The notes beneath the pieces were generated by a model. That model was given only the letters and a program-made list of their open reading frames with translations, did not search any database and was not told where the DNA came from. A DNA stretch of 64,000 nt from Amphibacillus jilinensis Y1 (GTDB lineage Bacteria > Bacillota > Bacilli > Bacillales > Amphibacillaceae): contig NZ_JH976434.1 of the NCBI RefSeq assembly GCF_000306965.1, forward strand, positions 760,243 to 824,242, in the 5' to 3' direction. This document shows, piece after piece, positions 63,600 through 64,000 of the stretch; position 1 is the first letter of the stretch; each line of letters begins with the position of its first letter. The translations under genes were made by a program, and so were the position numbers.

Positions 63600-64000
63600 T
63601 TAATCCATTATCGCTCTAATACTTTCAGCTGCTTGCTGCAAAGCTTCTTCCGGTGTTTGACTTTGTTGCCGTAAAACATTAAACATAATGTTAGAGTCTA
63701 TCTCCTCTAATACATCTGGTGTATATGGTGACATGTGTACACCAACCACATCGTCTCTAATATCTAGCAAAATATCGAAAATATCGTCATGAAAATAACG
63801 ATAAAAGTCATTATCTTCTCTTACTTCTTCTGAATCCCATACATCCCAACGTGGTGGATCAAAACCTAATTGTGTCCATAACGCTATGTTTCCTTCCTCT
63901 GTTAACTTGGCATATGCTAGAAAGTCTTTTGCAAGCTCTACGTCTTCTGCTTGATTGGTAACTGTAGTGCCTGTTCCTCCCATAGCAACTGATCTGGTAT
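63600..64000 (-). CDS. Sugar ABC transporter substrate-binding protein, C-terminal part
   Basis: The frame is open to the window edge, so the 5' part is outside. The visible 133 codons begin TRSVAMGGTGTTVTNQAEDVE and continue AKDFLAYAKLTEEGNIALWTQLGFDPPRWDVW, typical of CUT1 binding-protein C-terminal halves, and end in EEALQQAAESIRAIMD. An internal ATG at 63983 is not a start. The sequence is acidic like the first binding protein. It leads the second operon. Ligand not predictable. Confidence 0.88.
   Translation of the reverse strand, partial: TRSVAMGGTGTTVTNQAEDVELAKDFLAYAKLTEEGNIALWTQLGFDPPRWDVWDSEEVREDNDFYRYFHDDIFDILLDIRDDVVGVHMSPYTPDVLEEIDSNIMFNVLRQQSQTPEEALQQAAESIRAIMD

Overview
The window looks like chromosome from a low-GC, endospore-former-type Firmicute (Bacillaceae). 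Protein sequences are Bacillus-like throughout (TopB, YkpA, HelD, GalT type II, MhqA-type dioxygenase). Ribosome-binding sites are AGGAGG-like, GTG/TTG starts are frequent, and control relies on T-boxes, TPP and guanine riboswitches. The very acidic binding lipoprotein, the water-forming-type NADH oxidase and the intracellular arabinan/galactan enzymes would fit a halophilic or alkaliphilic plant-polymer degrader of the Amphibacillus/Gracilibacillus kind. That placement is an inference, not something the sequence proves.

Layout. 1-4.5 kb: a cysteine-hydrolase-like gene that runs off the window, then a complete ISL3-family IS (772-2346) with an 8-bp target duplication, inserted in the last codons of topB. 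4.5-11 kb: small membrane protein, D-amino-acid transaminase, FlaR-like kinase, a decayed small-gene cluster (6.7-7.5 kb), a YdjC/ChbG deacetylase, a nitroreductase and an HTH-TPR regulator. 11-14.6 kb: ABC-F protein YkpA and an NADH oxidase behind a Rex-like box. 14.8-21.9 kb: a complete trpEGDCFBA operon on the minus strand behind two consecutive tryptophan T-boxes. 22-25.6 kb: a lone C-terminal half of type II dehydroquinate synthase, a 43-aa membrane peptide, a LysM-3D wall protein, an RpiR regulator and a nitroreductase. 25.8-32.4 kb: galKETM and a convergent ROK repressor that carries the same operator-like sequence in its own promoter. 32.6-40.3 kb: oleate hydratase with a divergent TetR regulator, adenine deaminase behind a guanine-type riboswitch, a Cof phosphatase, an MhqR-boxed dioxygenase and thiW behind a TPP riboswitch. 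41-51.9 kb: rpiR-nagA-nagB, aldo/keto reductase, ZupT, Ric/ScdA behind an FNR-like site, HelD, an MFS exporter, RidA and YjbQ. 52-64 kb: two minus-strand sugar-uptake operons. One is SBP-permease-permease-membrane protein-GH51-GH27-GH51; the other is SBP-permease-permease-YesL. They are separated by a decayed region with a LacI-type remnant. Neither encodes its own ATPase, so a shared MsmX-type ATPase elsewhere is likely.

How the genes work together. Arabino-oligosaccharides and galactosides would enter through the ABC systems and be cut inside the cell (no signal peptides on the GH51/GH27 enzymes). Galactose would pass through the Leloir genes and amino sugars through NagA/NagB. A TTGAAA-N17-TATAAT promoter with an overlapping cre-like box suggests CcpA control of the first ABC operon.

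Two repeat families are not explained by the genes. One is a 41-bp GCGATCGC-containing tandem repeat at three loci, two of which are inverted copies of a roughly 490-bp unit about 9 kb apart. The other is a family of short elements bounded by AAAACGAACCTTCAATCAG and GACGGTTATCTGTGATAA, seen at eight intergenic places. I found no complete undescribed defence or mobile system. The most unusual items are the IS-extended TopB, the repeat families and the half-length dehydroquinate-synthase-II protein.
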